From: UBA1672 sp963977495
GTDB taxonomy: Bacteria; Pseudomonadota; Alphaproteobacteria; Micavibrionales; Micavibrionaceae
Assembly (NCBI GenBank): GCA_963977495.1
Contig: CAXBOT010000001.1
Span: forward strand, 1,383,037 to 1,447,036
DNA length: 64,000 bases
Reading direction: 5' to 3'
Below the pieces are notes generated by a model. It ran no database searches. It saw only the letters and a list, made by a program, of their open reading frames with translations, and was not told where the DNA came from. Shown piece after piece: positions 1 to 8,700 of this stretch. Both the position numbers and the translations under genes were made by a program. Numbering within the stretch: position 1 is the first letter of the stretch; each line of letters opens with the position of its first letter.

Positions 1-1025
1 TAGAGCAAACTGTGCCCGTCAATTTCACCAATTTGATTAAATTCATGGGCGATAAAAAAACCTTGCTCCGCGAACGATTAACCACCATTCAACCGCGCCG
101 CCTGATCGGTGAAGAAATTTATCACGGCGCCATCGCCGAAGAGCTTTTCGAAGGCAACCGCGAGAAAGCTGATCGGCTCTTCGATGATCTGATTGACACC
201 TACCCCAATCACAAACAAGCCGCGCTTTATCTGGTTGGCGCAGGGCCGGGTAATCCCGAGCTTATGACCGTCAAAGCCATACGCTTGCTGTCCAAGGCCG
301 ATATCGTGCTTTATGATCGCCTCGTCTCACCGTTGATTATCGAACAATATGCCCGCAAGGACGCGGAAAAGATCTTTGTCGGCAAAACGCGCGACACCCA
401 CCACAAGACACAAGAACAAATTGATGCCCTAATTGAACAAAACCTTAGAAATGGCAATATTGTTGTGCGCCTAAAAGGCGGTGACCCCGGTGTGTACGCC
501 CACGGCGCAGAAGAAATAGAAATTGCGAAAAAGGTCGGCGCATCTTATCAAATCGTACCGGGCATAACCGCAGCCAATGGCTGCGCCGCATATGCGGGTA
601 TTCCCCTGACAGAGCGCGGCGGTGCGCTTTCCGTACGGTTTATAACGCTTTACACCAAAACCCTACAAAATGATGATTTCTGGCTGTCCATAAAGCATGC
701 GAAAAATGAAACTTTCGTGTTTTATATGAGCACACCACATTATGCTCTGCTCTGCGAAAAATTAATCGAGCTTGGTTATCCCCCCCACACACCATTGCTT
801 GTCGTAGAGCAGGGCACCACTGATTTCCATCGTGAATACCCCTCCACTATCGGTAATTTCACACAAGACTGGGATTCATCTGAATTCGGATCGCCCTGCA
901 CCATGATCGTTGGTGACGTGGCACGATGGGCCGATCAAAACCAATGGAAAGACGCTCCGCAAGGCCAAGGCTCATATTTTCCGCCCCTTGAGAAAAAACA
1001 AAAGCGGGAGAAAAAAGTTGCTTGA
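1..1025 (+). CDS. cysG: Siroheme synthase, C-terminal part (uroporphyrinogen-III C-methyltransferase), 5' end outside window
   Basis: The reading frame is open to the first base of the window, so the gene is cut and its N-terminal precorrin-2 dehydrogenase/ferrochelatase domain is mostly missing. What remains is the end of that domain (about the first 65 residues) followed by a complete SUMT domain. Visible SUMT motifs are VGAGPGNPELMT (about residue 75, counted from the GTG at 12), VVRLKGGDPGVYAHG, and VPGITAANGCAAYAGIPLTERGG. CysG uses SAM to methylate uroporphyrinogen III, then oxidises the product and inserts iron to give siroheme, the cofactor of the sulfite reductase encoded three genes downstream. 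The stop at 1023-1025 overlaps the proposed cysH start, indicating translational coupling in a cysG-cysH-cysJ-cysI operon. A stand-alone CobA is less likely because an upstream domain is clearly present in frame. Confidence 0.93.
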   Translation, partial: EQTVPVNFTNLIKFMGDKKTLLRERLTTIQPRRLIGEEIYHGAIAEELFEGNREKADRLFDDLIDTYPNHKQAALYLVGAGPGNPELMTVKAIRLLSKADIVLYDRLVSPLIIEQYARKDAEKIFVGKTRDTHHKTQEQIDALIEQNLRNGNIVVRLKGGDPGVYAHGAEEIEIAKKVGASYQIVPGITAANGCAAYAGIPLTERGGALSVRFITLYTKTLQNDDFWLSIKHAKNETFVFYMSTPHYALLCEKLIELGYPPHTPLLVVEQGTTDFHREYPSTIGNFTQDWDSSEFGSPCTMIVGDVARWADQNQWKDAPQGQGSYFPPLEKKQKREKKVA

Positions 1026-1740
1026 ACAGATCATTGAGACATTCAGTGCCTTGCCGTGGGAAAACCGCATCGCGGCCTTGAATAACTACGCCGATAAATC
1101 CATCGCCTTTTCTACAAGCCTGAGCTTTGAAGATCAGGTCATCACGCATTTAATCGCCCATGACGGCGCGCCTGTGACACTCTTCACACTGGACACAGGG
1201 CGCCTCTTCGAAGAAACGCATAAAGTTGCGCAAGAAACGCGCGATAAATATAAAAACATCAGCATAGAAACCCTCTACCCCGATGCGCAAAAAACGCAGG
1301 ATCTGGTCAAAAATCAAGGGATCAACGGCTTTTTTGAAAGTTTGGAAAAGCGCAAAAATTGCTGCGGCGTGCGTAAAGTCGAACCGCTCAACCGCGCTCT
1401 TAAAGGCGTCGATATCTGGATCAGTGGCTTGCGCCGCGCCCATTCGGAAAACCGCGAAGATTTACCCATCGCGGAAATGGATACCGCACGCGGCATCATC
1501 AAACTTTATCCCCTGATTGATGTTGAAGAAGACACATTGAAAGACTATATTCGCGCCCATGATATTCCCTATAACGAACTTCATGATAAGGGATTTCCTT
1601 CTATTGGCTGCGCGCCTTGCACGCGTGCAATTCAAAAGGGCGAACCGATGCGCGCGGGGCGCTGGTGGTGGGAACAAGATGATTCGCAGGAATGCGGTTT
1701 ACATATGGTTGACGGAAAACTGGTAAGGATTAAAGGTTAG
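1018..1740 (+). CDS. cysH: Phosphoadenylyl/adenylyl-sulfate reductase with Fe-S cysteine motifs
   Basis: PAPS/APS reductase family protein of about 240 residues, which reduces activated sulfate to sulfite with thioredoxin-type electrons. I chose the TTG at 1018 because CGGGAG lies seven bases upstream and the codon overlaps the cysG stop. The frame is open further upstream (another TTG at 910), but that extension lies inside cysG and adds no family sequence. Diagnostic motifs are FSTSLSFEDQV near the N-terminus (nucleotide loop), KNCCGVRKVEPLNRAL and IGCAPCTR (the CC and CxxC pairs that bind a [4Fe-4S] cluster in assimilatory APS reductases), and the C-terminal ECGLH with the catalytic cysteine. 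By family knowledge the four cluster cysteines point to the APS-using type, although an APS kinase domain is encoded at 28870-30858. Substrate choice is inferred, not proven. Confidence 0.92.
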   Translation: MLEQIIETFSALPWENRIAALNNYADKSIAFSTSLSFEDQVITHLIAHDGAPVTLFTLDTGRLFEETHKVAQETRDKYKNISIETLYPDAQKTQDLVKNQGINGFFESLEKRKNCCGVRKVEPLNRALKGVDIWISGLRRAHSENREDLPIAEMDTARGIIKLYPLIDVEEDTLKDYIRAHDIPYNELHDKGFPSIGCAPCTRAIQKGEPMRAGRWWWEQDDSQECGLHMVDGKLVRIKG

Positions 1741-1742
1741 GT

Positions 1743-3221
1743 ATGCTGAACAAAGATCAAAAAGCACTATTGGAACGGTTGATGAGTTCCGCGAGCCATG
1801 AGCAAAAAATCTGGCTGGCCGGCTATATGCAGGGGCAAATCGGCAGTTCTGACCTTGGTGCAAGCGCACCGAGCAGCAACAAACCCAATGTCATGGTCTA
1901 TTACGCCACCGAAACCGGTAATTCCAAGGGGCTGTCATTGCAGGTTATGAAAGCCGCAAAAGCCGCAGGATATAAAATCAAAAATTCTGCTGTAAACCGC
2001 CTGAAGGCCAAAGACATCAAATCCGATGTTCTCGCCATCTTTTTATGCTCAACACATGGTGAAGGCGACCCGCCGGAAACCGCCATAAAGTTTTACGAAG
2101 AAATCAAAGCCGCGGCAGACGGCGCGCTCGAAGGTTTACAATATGCGGTTTTAGGGCTGGGCGATTCCTCCTATGAAATATTCTGCGGCTTTGCCACCGA
2201 TCTGGATAAAGAATTACAACGCTTAGGCGGAAAACCATTCCAGGAAAACGCCCTGTTTGATGTGGATTATGCATCCCATACGCCAAGCTGGATCGAGCAA
2301 ACCGTTAAGAATATGGACGAACTTGTCGGCGCGGACTCACCCGATCAAAGCGTCTCCATCGCCATTGCCGATGAACAAACTGTTCGCACAGGCAAGGGAT
2401 ATACGCGCCTTGAACCGATCAAGGGCACGATTAAGGAAATCGTGAATTTGAACGATATCGATTCAAACAAAGAAACCTACCATATTGAAATCGAGTATGA
2501 CGATGATGTCATATATACATGCGGCGATGCAGCGGGCATTATCGTGCCCGAAGATCTCAATGGCGGCGACCCTGCGCCAAGGCTCTACTCTATTGCCTCC
2601 TCCCCCGCCTATCATGAGGGCGAAGTGCATCTTACCGTGGCTTTGGCCACCCACACCAATGAGGACGGCAGCACCGGATACGGCATTTATTCAAAATATC
2701 TCGCCGATTTAAAAACAGGCGATGTGATTGATTTTTATATCCATCAAAACCAAATATTTAACCTGCCCGCCGATGACACAGACATCATCATGATCGGGCC
2801 CGGAACAGGCATCGCGCCGTTTCGATCCTTCATTTATGAACGCTCCGAACGCGGCAGCGAGGGGCGCAATTGGCTCTTCTTCGGCGATCAACACATGCAT
2901 TGTGATTTCCTGTATCAAGCGGAATGGCAGGAACATCTGGCAACCGAAACGTTGCACAAAATAGACCTCGCCTTTTCACGTGATCAGGAGCATAAAATTT
3001 ATGTCCAAGACCGCCTGCGGGAAAATGCAAAAGATGTGATAGAGTGGATTGACGGCGGCGCGACTCTATATTTATGCGGCACGAAAGACCCGATGAGCAA
3101 GGACGTCGATCAAGCCTTAATTGACATTATCGCAGAGCATAAATCACTAACAGCAGTGGCGGCAGAAGACTTTCTCGCCGATCTGGAAGAAAATGATAGA
3201 TATTTGAAGGACGTATATTAA
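1743..3221 (+). CDS. cysJ: Sulfite reductase [NADPH] flavoprotein, compact alpha subunit
   Basis: Diflavin reductase that passes electrons from NADPH through FAD and FMN to the sulfite reductase hemoprotein. In order: a short helical N-terminus, a flavodoxin-like FMN domain starting near residue 50 (YYATETGNSKG, STHGEGDPPETA, LGLGDSSYEIFC), an FAD domain with RLYSIASSP and GYGIYSKYL, and an NADP domain with GPGTGIAPFRSF and LYLCGTKDPMSKDV. It ends in RYLKDVY, the typical CysJ C-terminus. At 492 residues it is about 100 shorter than the E. coli protein (599), mainly in the segment linking the FMN and FAD domains. ATG follows the cysH stop by two bases and abuts cysI directly, so all four genes are probably one transcript. 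A nitric-oxide-synthase-like or P450-type reductase is unlikely given cysI next door. Confidence 0.94.
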   Translation: MLNKDQKALLERLMSSASHEQKIWLAGYMQGQIGSSDLGASAPSSNKPNVMVYYATETGNSKGLSLQVMKAAKAAGYKIKNSAVNRLKAKDIKSDVLAIFLCSTHGEGDPPETAIKFYEEIKAAADGALEGLQYAVLGLGDSSYEIFCGFATDLDKELQRLGGKPFQENALFDVDYASHTPSWIEQTVKNMDELVGADSPDQSVSIAIADEQTVRTGKGYTRLEPIKGTIKEIVNLNDIDSNKETYHIEIEYDDDVIYTCGDAAGIIVPEDLNGGDPAPRLYSIASSPAYHEGEVHLTVALATHTNEDGSTGYGIYSKYLADLKTGDVIDFYIHQNQIFNLPADDTDIIMIGPGTGIAPFRSFIYERSERGSEGRNWLFFGDQHMHCDFLYQAEWQEHLATETLHKIDLAFSRDQEHKIYVQDRLRENAKDVIEWIDGGATLYLCGTKDPMSKDVDQALIDIIAEHKSLTAVAAEDFLADLEENDRYLKDVY

Positions 3222-4898
3222 ATGAGTGACGAAATTAACAAACCTGAAAACCTATCCGAAGTCGAAGGATTCAAAACAAAAAGTCGCGGCCTGCGTGGTG
3301 ATTTGAACGAGCAAATCGAAAGCCGCGTCACGGGTAACGTGACCGAATACGGCAAACAGCTTGTAAAGTTTCATGGATCTTACATTCAAGATGATCGTGA
3401 CCGCCGCGCCGAGCGCGAAGATAAAAAGCTGGAATGGGCGTATAGTTTTATGATCCGTTTACGCATCCCCGGTGGTGATATCACCGCGCAGCAATGGCTT
3501 GGCTTGCAACAAAGTTGTGATAAGCGGGCGACAGGCGTTGTTAAAATCACCACACGTCAAACCGTACAATTCCACGGCGTTGTCAAAGCGCGCATGAAAC
3601 CGACGATGAAGGATTTCGATGATATCGGTCTGGATTCCATCGCCGCCTGTGGGGATGTAAACCGTAATGTTATTGCGGGCGCAAACCCTGAAACCGCGCC
3701 CTTCTACGCCGAAGTGCATGAATATGCCGGTAAATTGAGCGAGCACCTCAAACCGCGCACTGGCGCGTTTAAGGAAATCTGGCTAGACGGTGAAAAACTG
3801 CCCCAAGATCAACCCGCTGAAGAAGACCCGCTTTATAAAGAGCACTACTTACCGCGTAAATTTAAAATTGCACTGACAACACCGCCGCATAATGATGTTG
3901 ATGTTTATATGAACGATATCGGCCTGATTGCTGTTGGTGAAGGCGACACACTGCACGGTTTTAACGTTGCCATTGGCGGCGGTTTGGGCGCAACGCATGG
4001 GAATGAGAAAACCTACCCGCGCCGCGCCGATGTGATTGGCTATGTCAGTAAGGATAAAACGCTGGAGGTCTGCTGGCAGATTGCTGCCGTACAGCGCGAT
4101 TACGGCAATCGTGAGCAGCGTAACTTGGCGCGCTTGAAATATACGATTGATCGTTTGGGGCTAGATTTCTTTGTTGGTGAGCTTGAAAAACGCCTCGGCC
4201 ACACATTAGATCCTGCAAAAGACGTGCCTGCCTTTACCCATCGCGGCGACCCGTTTGGCTGGATTGATGATCATAAAGGCCAATGGTATTACACCGCCTT
4301 TGTCGAAAGCGGACGCGTTATTGATGAGGACGGATATAATATCAAATCAGCAATGAAAGAAATCGCCGAGGCCGATATTTGCGGATTCCGTTTTACGACA
4401 AACCAAAATATTATGTTCACCTTTATCAAGAAAGCCAACAAAGCAAAACTGGAAGAAATCTTGACCAAACACGGCATCACGATTGATGCCATGAACGCCA
4501 CGCGCCGCGAAGCGATGGCCTGTGTTGCCCTGCCGACATGCCCCTTGGCATTGGCAGAAGGCCAGCGTTATTTGCCTGAGTTCGTAACGAAGGTCGAAGC
4601 ATTGCAAGACAAACACGGCATCCTTGACCGCCCTATTACCACCCGCATCACTGGATGCCCCAATGGGTGCGGACGTTCCTACGCCGCCGAAATTGGTTTG
4701 GTCGGAAAAGGGCCGGGGAAATATGTTTTGCGTCTGGCTGGTGATTATGAAGGCGAACGCCTGAATAAAGTCTATCTGGAAGAAGCCGACGAAGCAGAAA
4801 TCCTTAGCACGCTGGATAGTCTTTTCGGAAAGTATGCCCATGATCGCAAAACCGAGGAAAGCTTCGGTGACTATGCGCAACGCACACTTTTTGCATGA
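3222..4898 (+). CDS. cysI: Sulfite reductase [NADPH] hemoprotein, beta subunit
   Basis: Assimilatory sulfite reductase, which performs the six-electron reduction of sulfite to sulfide on a siroheme bridged to a [4Fe-4S] cluster. Length (558 residues) matches the family (about 570). The two cluster motifs are present near the C-terminus: ACVALPTCPLALAEGQRYLPE and TGCPNGCGRSYAAEIG. Upstream repeats of the ferredoxin-like nitrite/sulfite reductase half-domains are also recognisable (KITTRQTVQFHGV, FRFTTNQNIMF). The ATG immediately follows the cysJ stop with no spacer, so translation is probably coupled. Siroheme would come from cysG and electrons from cysJ. A nitrite reductase is less likely because the CxLPTCPLxxAE form and the CysJ partner are typical of NADPH-sulfite reductase. 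Confidence 0.96.
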   Translation: MSDEINKPENLSEVEGFKTKSRGLRGDLNEQIESRVTGNVTEYGKQLVKFHGSYIQDDRDRRAEREDKKLEWAYSFMIRLRIPGGDITAQQWLGLQQSCDKRATGVVKITTRQTVQFHGVVKARMKPTMKDFDDIGLDSIAACGDVNRNVIAGANPETAPFYAEVHEYAGKLSEHLKPRTGAFKEIWLDGEKLPQDQPAEEDPLYKEHYLPRKFKIALTTPPHNDVDVYMNDIGLIAVGEGDTLHGFNVAIGGGLGATHGNEKTYPRRADVIGYVSKDKTLEVCWQIAAVQRDYGNREQRNLARLKYTIDRLGLDFFVGELEKRLGHTLDPAKDVPAFTHRGDPFGWIDDHKGQWYYTAFVESGRVIDEDGYNIKSAMKEIAEADICGFRFTTNQNIMFTFIKKANKAKLEEILTKHGITIDAMNATRREAMACVALPTCPLALAEGQRYLPEFVTKVEALQDKHGILDRPITTRITGCPNGCGRSYAAEIGLVGKGPGKYVLRLAGDYEGERLNKVYLEEADEAEILSTLDSLFGKYAHDRKTEESFGDYAQRTLFA

Positions 4899-4964
4899 TT
4901 TTTTATTGCCTTTTGGCAAGCCCTTCGCTTATACTCCTTAAAAAATTAACCACGGAGATAAAAA

Positions 4965-5360
4965 ATGGGTTTTAAAGAGATTGGAAAAAGTGTTTCCCAA
5001 ACGCTAACAACCACACTGAACAAGGTACATGGGGCATTATTTTCTGCACCTGATTTAAGTGAGGCCGCAACAAAATTCACAAAAGCACTGAATGGTGAAG
5101 AGTACCACCCTGACGCAGGCGTTATTGATACGTTTGATACAAACAGCACAGAAGGCCGCGAATATATCAATGGCACCAGATTAAAGTTGTTAAGTGCAAG
5201 ATCAGCTTACAATAATGCATTTTCCGGCACTCCAAATATGCGCGATGCAGACGAAATTCTGGGCGCCGATTTCGGCATTGATGTTGATGGTTTGATTATT
5301 GATTCTCAAAAGGTTTCCGCGCTAACAACCCCGTCAACATCAAATCATGATTTTGATTAG
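4965..5360 (+). CDS. Hypothetical small protein, 131 residues
   Basis: I do not recognise this protein. The ATG is preceded by GGAG seven bases upstream, a good ribosome binding site, and the composition looks coding. There is no signal peptide, membrane segment or known motif. The product is polar, with an alternating Ser/Thr/Asn/Asp-rich character and a C-terminal half reading DADEILGADFGIDVDGL. It lies 66 bases after cysI on the same strand. A weak promoter-like pair (TTGCCT at 4906 and TATACT at 4930, 18-base spacer) lies between them, so it may be transcribed alone or from cysI read-through. A strong terminator follows at 5407. Function unknown. Confidence 0.6.
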   Translation: MGFKEIGKSVSQTLTTTLNKVHGALFSAPDLSEAATKFTKALNGEEYHPDAGVIDTFDTNSTEGREYINGTRLKLLSARSAYNNAFSGTPNMRDADEILGADFGIDVDGLIIDSQKVSALTTPSTSNHDFD

Positions 5361-5406
5361 GGTGTAACACGGCAAAACATTAGCCATCTTTCTTATAAAC
5401 AATCAT

Positions 5407-5444
5407 AAGCCCCCCTAAAACATCACATCGTTTTAGGGGGGCTT
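5407..5444. terminator. Strong symmetric hairpin terminator
   Basis: A perfect 14-bp inverted repeat (5407-5420 with 5431-5444) with six G:C pairs in the core and a ten-base loop lies 46 bases after the 131-residue gene. The A/T ends of the stem supply T tracts on either strand, so it could act in both directions. It ends the cysG operon/orphan gene unit before the MTA phosphorylase gene. Confidence 0.85.
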
Positions 5445-5531
5445 CTCCATTAAAAAGTCTTTGACACCCACGGCGAAGCATTGTTTCATGTCAGGCAGAT
5501 TTATAAACGCACGATGAAAAAGGAAAGATAA

Positions 5532-6380
5532 ATGCTCGCAATTATCGGAGGCTCCGGCCTGTACGCACTTGATGAACTCAAAATCAACACAGAGCATGAC
5601 ATCGACACCCCGTTTGGCAAACCATCCGCCCCGATTATCGAAGGCGAAGCATTCGGCTCAAAGGTTTTGTTCTTGCCGCGTCATGGTCGTAATCACGAAT
5701 TCCTCCCCTCCGAAGTGAATTTTCGCGCCAATATTTATGCGCTAAAATCGCTTGGTGCGCGCACAGTTTTGAGCATCTCCGCCTCAGGATCATTACAAGA
5801 AGAAATCAAGCCGGGCGATATGGCGCTGGCTTCACAGTATTTCGATCACACACGCGGCTTTCGAAAGAACTCATTTTTTGGTGAGGGCGTCACCGCGCAT
5901 ATTTCCACGGCTGAACCGACCTGCCCTGTTTTAACACAAGACATTCTAAAGGCTGCCACTGACATCGGCCTGTCGCTGCACTCAGATAAAGCCTATGCCT
6001 GCGTCGAAGGCCCGCGCCTTGGCACAAAAGCCGAGAGCCTTTTCCTGCGCGGCGCAGCGGGTTGTGATGTTGTCGGCATGACCAACGTCCCCGAAGCCTT
6101 TTTAGCGCGCGAAGCACAGATGGGCTATGTCACCCTTGCCATTGCCACTGATTATGATTGCTGGCGCGAAGACCCTGACGAGCATGTGAGCGTAGAAGCC
6201 GTGTTCGCGGTGTATTACGAGAATATCGGTAAGATCAAAAAGATCGTGCTGAAGCTCCTTGAAAACGGCATTTCCGAAACACCGGAAAAAATCCGCACCG
6301 CCTTGCAAGGCGCGGTGATGACCCCCGATGAACGCCTCACCGCTGCACAAAAAGAATGGCTCGGCGTTTTACGGGGTTAA
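5532..6380 (+). CDS. mtnP: S-methyl-5'-thioadenosine phosphorylase
   Basis: Purine-nucleoside-phosphorylase-family enzyme that splits methylthioadenosine with phosphate into adenine and methylthioribose-1-phosphate, the first salvage step after polyamine or homoserine-lactone synthesis. Length (282) fits the family. Motifs seen are the N-terminal IIGGSGLY phosphate loop, RHGRNHEFLPSEVNFRANI, SISASGSLQEEIKPGD, EGPRLGTKAES, and the substrate-pocket segment DVVGMTNVPEAFLAREAQMGY followed by ATDYDCW. The ATG has GGAAAG seven bases upstream. It stands alone between a terminator and a convergent gene, with no other methionine-salvage gene visible in the window. Closely related inosine-guanosine phosphorylases exist, but MTNVPEA with ATDYD favours MTAP. 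Confidence 0.95.
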   Translation: MLAIIGGSGLYALDELKINTEHDIDTPFGKPSAPIIEGEAFGSKVLFLPRHGRNHEFLPSEVNFRANIYALKSLGARTVLSISASGSLQEEIKPGDMALASQYFDHTRGFRKNSFFGEGVTAHISTAEPTCPVLTQDILKAATDIGLSLHSDKAYACVEGPRLGTKAESLFLRGAAGCDVVGMTNVPEAFLAREAQMGYVTLAIATDYDCWREDPDEHVSVEAVFAVYYENIGKIKKIVLKLLENGISETPEKIRTALQGAVMTPDERLTAAQKEWLGVLRG

Positions 6381-6395
6381 TTTTCTATAGTCATG

Positions 6396-7079
6396 CTATT
6401 CCGGTGTATGTGCTTCCAGATTCTTAAGCGCTTCGATGATGTCTTCAATCTTGGCGCGCTTTTTATAATCTTCATCCTTGAAAACATAAACAATCGTGCC
6501 GTCTTGCGCGATCACGAATGTTGCGGGGATGGGCAGTTCATAATCATCGATACCGTTAAACTCCTCAAGCGTCTTGCCCGTTTCGCCTTTCAGCCATGTC
6601 GAGAATTTTTCACGTTTCTCTTCGGGCACATGCCAAAGCAAATCATACAATCTTGAAACCTTATTACCGTGGTCACTCAGAATTTCGAACTCGACCTCAT
6701 TCTTTAACGCAGTATCCTGCGCACTTTTCGGTTCTTCGGGGGACACAGCAACAAGCTCTGCGCCCAAATCCTGAAATTCAGGCAATATCTGTTGATAGGC
6801 ATAGAGTTGGTCATTGCAATAAGGACACCAGCCACCACGATAAAAAGACAGCACCACAGGCCCGCGTTGAAGCATGTCACTTAAACGGCGCACTTTGCCA
6901 TCCATATTGGGCAAGGTGAAGTCCGGCGCTTGTGATCCGACAATGAGCGCGCCGTCATGTTCAGTTTCAATTGGCGGCGCATGCGCGGGGTCGGTTGTGC
7001 CCTCCTCCATCGCAATCAATGTGCCTGCCGAAAAGGCAACCACAACCATAACGGCCATAATAGATAGAATATACTTCAT
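6396..7079 (-). CDS. Membrane-anchored or exported peroxiredoxin-like thiol protein (PRX_like2 type)
   Basis: AhpC/TSA-superfamily protein of 227 residues. An N-terminal hydrophobic stretch (about residues 4-24, ILSIMAVMVVVAFSAGTLIA) is a signal peptide or anchor, so the thioredoxin fold is probably periplasmic. The redox motif is FYRGGWCPYCNDQL around residues 75-90, a CxxC pair characteristic of the PRX-like2 subgroup, followed by VAVSPE and a C-terminal IPATFVIAQDGTIVY. Such proteins reduce peroxides or act as thiol oxidoreductases; the exact substrate cannot be told. The start codon overlaps the stop of the upstream aldehyde dehydrogenase as ATGA, so the two genes are translationally coupled. 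It converges with mtnP, with only 15 bases between. Confidence 0.85.
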   Translation of the reverse strand: MKYILSIMAVMVVVAFSAGTLIAMEEGTTDPAHAPPIETEHDGALIVGSQAPDFTLPNMDGKVRRLSDMLQRGPVVLSFYRGGWCPYCNDQLYAYQQILPEFQDLGAELVAVSPEEPKSAQDTALKNEVEFEILSDHGNKVSRLYDLLWHVPEEKREKFSTWLKGETGKTLEEFNGIDDYELPIPATFVIAQDGTIVYVFKDEDYKKRAKIEDIIEALKNLEAHTPE

Positions 7080-8596
7080 TCGGTTTCTCCCGTATCAAAT
7101 GTAATGCCCTGCGCAAGTGGCAAAGCGGATGAATAATTCACTGTTGAGGTCATGCGGCGCATATATGCTTTCCAGCTATCCGAGCCGCTTTCGCGCCCGC
7201 CGCCTGTTTCCTTTTCACCGCCAAACGCGCCGCCGATTTCTGCGCCTGATGTGCCGATATTCACATTGGCGATTCCGCAATCACTCCCCGTTTCGGAGGT
7301 GAAAAGCTCCGCCTCTTGCATATCACGCGTAAAGATAGAAGACGACAGCCCTTGCGGCACCGCGTTTTGACGCGCAATCGCGTCCTCAATATCCGTATAT
7401 TTGAAAATGTACAAAATCGGCGCAAAGGTTTCTTCATGCACATTCGTCCCCTCCGGCATTTCAACAATCGCCGGATTGACGTAGTACCCATTCGGATATT
7501 GATCCGCCAGCACGCGCCCGCCGCCTGTCACAACGCCGCCATCCATCTGCGCCTTGTTCAGCGCATCTTCCATGTGCAAATAGGCTTGCTCATCAATCAA
7601 AGGGCCGACCAGCGTTTTGGCATCCAAGGGATTACCAATAGACAGGCCGCTAAAGGCTTTTTTCAAGCGCGGTATTAAACTGTCATAGATATCCGTATGC
7701 ACAAACAAACGCCGCGTTGTGGTGCATCGTTGCCCGCATGTACCAACCGAGCCGAAAACTGTGCCTTGGAACGCCAAATCGAGGTCAGCACTTGGCGCAA
7801 CAATAATCGCGTTATTGCCGCCAAGCTCAAGGATGCTCTTACCGAAACGCTGCGCAACACGTGGCCCTACGGCGCGCCCCATTGCGGTGCTACCCGTTGC
7901 ACTGATCAACGGCACGCGCTTATCATCGACCAACGCTTCGCCGATATCGCGCTCCCCGATTAGGATTTGCGATAGATTTTGCGGCGCATCACTAAATTGG
8001 GCGCAGGCTTGCTCAAACAATGCCTGACAGGCCAGCGCCGTGACAGGTGTTTTCTCCGACGGTTTCCAAATCACACTATCCCCGCAAACCAGCGCAAGCG
8101 TCGCATTCCATGCCCACACCGCAACCGGAAAATTAAAGGCACTGATAATGCCAACAGGCCCTAAAGGCTGCCAGATTTCGCGCATTTTATGCTGCGGGCG
8201 TTCCGAGGCAATCGTGAGACCATAGAGCTGGCGACTAAGGCCAACCGCGAAGTCACAGATATCGATCATCTCTTGTACTTCGCCAAGCCCCTCTTGATAA
8301 ATCTTACCGCATTCCAGCGCAACCAACGCGCCAAGCGTTTCTTTATGCGCTCTTAAAATGCCGCCATAAATGCGTACCAATTCTCCTCTGCGCGGCGCGG
8401 GCACTTGTCGCCATTCTTTAAATGCTGCAACAGAATTTTCGATTTTCCCTTGCACATCCGCCGTGCTGTCCATGGCAACAGACGCTATTTTCGCGCCGTC
8501 TATAGGACTGTAAACATCAAGATTTCCGCCCGTTAATGTGCTTGCGTTCAAACCGATATCGTTAAGAATTTCGTCGAGAGTCATATCGTTTTCCAT
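7076..8596 (-). CDS. ALDH7-family aldehyde dehydrogenase (alpha-aminoadipic semialdehyde dehydrogenase, AmaB/antiquitin type)
   Basis: NAD(P)-dependent oxidation of an aldehyde to the acid, most likely 2-aminoadipate 6-semialdehyde to 2-aminoadipate in lysine breakdown. The ATG at 8596 was chosen because AAGGGA precedes it and because upstream codons, though open, read across the divergent promoter region and look non-coding; an internal ATG at 8584 is possible. Family signatures are strong: EVQEMIDICDFAVGLSRQLYG, FNFPVAVWAWN, ELGGNNAI with the general-base Glu, GTCGQRCTTTRR with the catalytic Cys, and the antiquitin C-terminus SGAEIGGAFGGEKETGGG then GSDSWKAYMRR and LPLAQGI. It is divergent from hglS, whose product acts later in the same pathway, and coupled to a peroxiredoxin gene downstream. 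Confidence 0.93.
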   Translation of the reverse strand: MENDMTLDEILNDIGLNASTLTGGNLDVYSPIDGAKIASVAMDSTADVQGKIENSVAAFKEWRQVPAPRRGELVRIYGGILRAHKETLGALVALECGKIYQEGLGEVQEMIDICDFAVGLSRQLYGLTIASERPQHKMREIWQPLGPVGIISAFNFPVAVWAWNATLALVCGDSVIWKPSEKTPVTALACQALFEQACAQFSDAPQNLSQILIGERDIGEALVDDKRVPLISATGSTAMGRAVGPRVAQRFGKSILELGGNNAIIVAPSADLDLAFQGTVFGSVGTCGQRCTTTRRLFVHTDIYDSLIPRLKKAFSGLSIGNPLDAKTLVGPLIDEQAYLHMEDALNKAQMDGGVVTGGGRVLADQYPNGYYVNPAIVEMPEGTNVHEETFAPILYIFKYTDIEDAIARQNAVPQGLSSSIFTRDMQEAELFTSETGSDCGIANVNIGTSGAEIGGAFGGEKETGGGRESGSDSWKAYMRRMTSTVNYSSALPLAQGITFDTGETE

Positions 8597-8652
8597 TGTT
8601 TTGCATGTCCCTTGATTGCGCTCCCAATAATGAATATGGTGCAAACAATTTA

Positions 8653-8669
8653 TAGAATAGTGTATTCTA
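8653..8669. promoter_or_regulatory. Dyad operator candidate in the ALDH7/hglS divergent promoter region
   Basis: TAGAATA-GTG-TATTCTA is a perfect 7-bp inverted repeat in the 104-base gap between the two divergent genes. It sits just upstream of a TATAAT-like box at 8674-8679 that would serve hglS, so a bound protein would cover the -35 region. The form resembles Lrp/AsnC-family boxes (known consensus begins YAG and ends CTR), regulators often used for amino-acid catabolism. No regulator gene lies beside it. The identification of the regulator is inference. Confidence 0.5.
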
Positions 8670-8700
8670 ACTATATAATGATAAAAAAATAGGTTCGAGT

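Noticed and set aside
910..1017. Earlier TTG start for cysH
   Set aside because: It lies inside cysG, lacks a ribosome binding site, and adds a basic segment not found in the family; the TTG at 1018 has a well-placed CGGGAG.
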